Source: Candidatus Nitrosopumilus sp.
GTDB lineage: Archaea; Thermoproteota; Nitrososphaeria; Nitrososphaerales; Nitrosopumilaceae
Direction of reading: 5' to 3'
Assembly (NCBI GenBank): GCA_029860565.1
Contig: JAOUAY010000043.1
Location: forward strand, 1-7,886
Length of the DNA stretch: 7,886 nucleotides
Both the position numbers and the translations under genes were made by a program. Below are positions 6,215 to 7,886 of this stretch, piece by piece. How positions within the stretch are numbered: position 1 is the stretch's first letter; each line of letters starts with the position of its first letter. The notes beneath the pieces were generated by a model that was not told where the DNA came from, made no database searches, and saw only the letters and a program-made list of their open reading frames with translations.

Positions 6215-7630
6215 TTAACTCAAATCCATTTTTCTAACATCTACAAAATGCCCTTTAATAGCGGCAGCTGCTGCCATGACAGGGCTTACCAAATGAGTTC
6301 TGCCGCCAGTTCCCTGTCTGCCTTCAAAATTTCTATTGGAAGTACTTGCACATCTTTCACCAGGAGATAAAATATCAGGATTCATTCCAAGACACATACT
6401 ACAACCAGCTTCTCTCCATTCAAAGTTTGCATTAATGAAAATTTTATCCAAACCCATTTCTTCAGCTTGTTTTTTTACCATTTGAGAACCAGGGACAACC
6501 ATCGCATTAACATTTGATGAAATTTTTTGTCCTTTGATTACTTTGGATGCTTCAATAAGATCTTCAAGTCTAGCATTAGTACATGAACCAATAAACACTC
6601 TATCAATTTTGATATCTTCAATTGCAGTTCCAGGTTCTAAAGCCATATAATCAAGGGCTTTTTCAGCTCCTTTCTTTTGATTTGAATCACCTTTTGAAAA
6701 TTTATCAGGAGATGGAATTGATTCAGTGACATCACAAGTCATTCCAGGATTGGTTCCCCAGCTAACCTGAGGTGCAATATCATCAATGTGTAATGTAAAT
6801 TGTTTTTCAAATTTTGCATCATTATCGGTTTTAAGATGGTCTCTCCATGAATCAACCAAAGTTTCATAATTTTTTGGAGTATACTCCCGACCTCTAAGAT
6901 AATCAAAAGTTTTTTCATCAGGAGCTATCAAACCTGCACGAGCCCCTGCTTCAATTGACATGTTACAAATAGTCATTCTTTGCTCCATTGAAAGATCAGT
7001 AATTCCTTCACCACGATATTCAATTACAGTACCAGTACCTCCTCCAGTGCCAATATTTTTGATAATGGATAACACGATATCTTTGGCAGTTACGGCATGT
7101 GGGTTTTTTCGTTTGCCTTCAACTCTAATTTCAAAAGGAGTTGGTTTTTCAAGCCACATAGTTTGAGATGCCAAAACATGCTCAACATCACTAGTTCCAA
7201 TACCCAAGGCTAATGCTCCAAATGCGCCATGAGTAGATGTGTGACTATCGCCACAAACAATTGTAGTACCAGGCAATGTAATTCCTAATTGAGGACCAAT
7301 AACATGCACTATTCCCTGATTAGGGCTATTGATATCAAATAGCTTTATTCCAAAATCTTTACAGTTTTTTTCCAAAGTTTGGATTTGGATAGATGATGTT
7401 TGATCTAATATCGGAAGCGAACGATCAGTTGTTGGGACATTATGATCCATTGTAGCAATGGTAAGATCAGGTCGTCTAACTTTTCTATTGTTCATTCGTA
7501 ACCCATCAAAAGCTTGTGGAGAAGTCACTTCATGAACAAGATGTCTATCGATATAGATTAGAGAAGGTCTATTTTGTTTTTCAACAATAATGTGGGATTC
7601 CCAAATTTTTTCAAAAAGAGTTTTCCCCAT
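6215..7630 (-). CDS. leuC: 3-isopropylmalate dehydratase large subunit, bacterial type
   Basis: LeuC carries the [4Fe-4S] cluster of isopropylmalate isomerase and belongs to the aconitase superfamily. From the ATG at 7630 the protein has 471 residues, close to the bacterial norm of about 466-470. Motifs are MGKTLFEKIWESHII (1-15), YIDRHLVHEVTSPQAFDGLR (26-45), ATMDHNVPTTD (59-69), CGDSHTSTHGAFGALALGIGTSDVEHVLA (126-154), IGSCTNARLEDL (347-358) and EAGCSMCLGMNPD (407-419). Cysteines 350, 410 and 413 are the cluster ligands, so the enzyme should be functional. The reading frame stays open upstream to 7675, but that extension lies inside the preceding gene and does not fit the family N-terminus. 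It begins 1 nt after the upstream small-subunit-like gene and is followed by leuD after 1 nt. Confidence 0.96.
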   Translation of the reverse strand: MGKTLFEKIWESHIIVEKQNRPSLIYIDRHLVHEVTSPQAFDGLRMNNRKVRRPDLTIATMDHNVPTTDRSLPILDQTSSIQIQTLEKNCKDFGIKLFDINSPNQGIVHVIGPQLGITLPGTTIVCGDSHTSTHGAFGALALGIGTSDVEHVLASQTMWLEKPTPFEIRVEGKRKNPHAVTAKDIVLSIIKNIGTGGGTGTVIEYRGEGITDLSMEQRMTICNMSIEAGARAGLIAPDEKTFDYLRGREYTPKNYETLVDSWRDHLKTDNDAKFEKQFTLHIDDIAPQVSWGTNPGMTCDVTESIPSPDKFSKGDSNQKKGAEKALDYMALEPGTAIEDIKIDRVFIGSCTNARLEDLIEASKVIKGQKISSNVNAMVVPGSQMVKKQAEEMGLDKIFINANFEWREAGCSMCLGMNPDILSPGERCASTSNRNFEGRQGTGGRTHLVSPVMAAAAAIKGHFVDVRKMDLS

Positions 7631-7631
7631 T

Positions 7632-7886
7632 TTAATCCTGATCGGGGTTATACTTGAATAATCCACCAGCAGCAATTATTTTTCCAATAATTTCTGAAAA
7701 TGGTTTCATTTTGTATATTTGATTTTTTGTAATATTTTTAATTTCATTAGAGGACACATCAATTGTGACTTCGTCACCTTCAGAAATACCATCATAAGCA
7801 TCCTGTTCAATTTCAATAGGTAACAAAAATGCACCATCAACTGCATTACGATAAAAAATTCTTGCAAAAGACAATGCAAGTACAGC
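7632..7886 (-). CDS. Archaeal-type isopropylmalate dehydratase/homoaconitase small subunit (5' part off window)
   Basis: The reading frame runs in from the right edge and ends at 7632; 84 codons are visible. The segment AVLALSFARIFYRNA, then the stretch ISEGDEVTIDVSSNEIKNIT, and the ending IIGKIIAAGGLFKY are typical of the C-terminal half of the short archaeal-type LeuD/HacB/LysU family (about 160-170 residues), the swivel subunit of isopropylmalate dehydratase or homoaconitase. The residues that set substrate choice lie in an N-terminal loop outside the window, so leucine and lysine (LysW-type) pathway roles cannot be told apart. It is a second small subunit in the same operon as the bacterial-type LeuCD, with a 1-nt gap to leuC. 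Its own large subunit may lie just upstream, off the window. Confidence 0.88.
   Translation of the reverse strand, partial: AVLALSFARIFYRNAVDGAFLLPIEIEQDAYDGISEGDEVTIDVSSNEIKNITKNQIYKMKPFSEIIGKIIAAGGLFKYNPDQD

Noticed and set aside
6167..6370. Plus-strand open frame across the leuC-leuD junction
   Set aside because: Both underlying genes are secure and tightly spaced; the frame shows no family similarity and has no ribosome binding site that I can see.
7631..7675. Upstream extension of leuC to 7675
   Set aside because: The added 15 residues overlap the preceding gene and are absent from the family N-terminus, which matches exactly from the ATG at 7630.

Overview
The window is an AT-rich, gene-dense archaeal chromosome segment. 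Archaeal identity rests on the exosome subunits Rrp42, Rrp41 and Rrp4, an archaeal SBDS protein, RNA polymerase subunit D, ribosomal protein L18e (absent from bacteria), and TATA-like boxes about 27 bp upstream of start codons, as expected for leaderless transcripts. Low GC, the short form of RpoD and a bacterial-type LeuCD pair fit a Nitrosopumilus-like ammonia-oxidising archaeon (Nitrososphaerota/Thaumarchaeota). That placement is inferred from general resemblance; no database search was run.

Layout. On the minus strand, reading leftwards from 2873, SBDS, rrp4, rrp41 and rrp42 (cut by the left edge) form a tight operon with 1-nt TAATG overlaps or a 2-nt gap. This is the conserved archaeal exosome superoperon: ribosome maturation followed by the RNA-degrading exosome ring and its RNA-binding cap. 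Divergently, on the plus strand from 2934, rpoD, rpl18e, rpl13 and rps9 form the conserved archaeal transcription/translation operon. It is followed after 3 nt by a sugar-nucleotidyltransferase-like gene where many archaea carry rpoN and rpoK. The two operons share a 60-bp intergenic region with overlapping TATA-like elements on opposite strands.

The right third (5629-7886, minus strand) is a dehydratase operon. In transcription order it holds the C-terminal part of an archaeal-type small subunit of the isopropylmalate dehydratase/homoaconitase family (cut by the right edge), a full-length bacterial-type leuC, and a full-length bacterial-type leuD, separated by 1-nt gaps. The leuD 3' end overlaps the convergent nucleotidyltransferase gene by 23 bp.

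Nearly every base is coding. The only gaps of note are the 60-bp divergent promoter region and 45 bp between rpoD and rpl18e. I see no RNA genes, mobile elements, CRISPR arrays or defence systems, and no convincing undescribed multi-gene system. The best leads are the two different dehydratase small subunits in one operon, the shared divergent promoter, the RpoD without its iron-sulfur domain, the nucleotidyltransferase in the ribosomal operon, and the S9 insertion.
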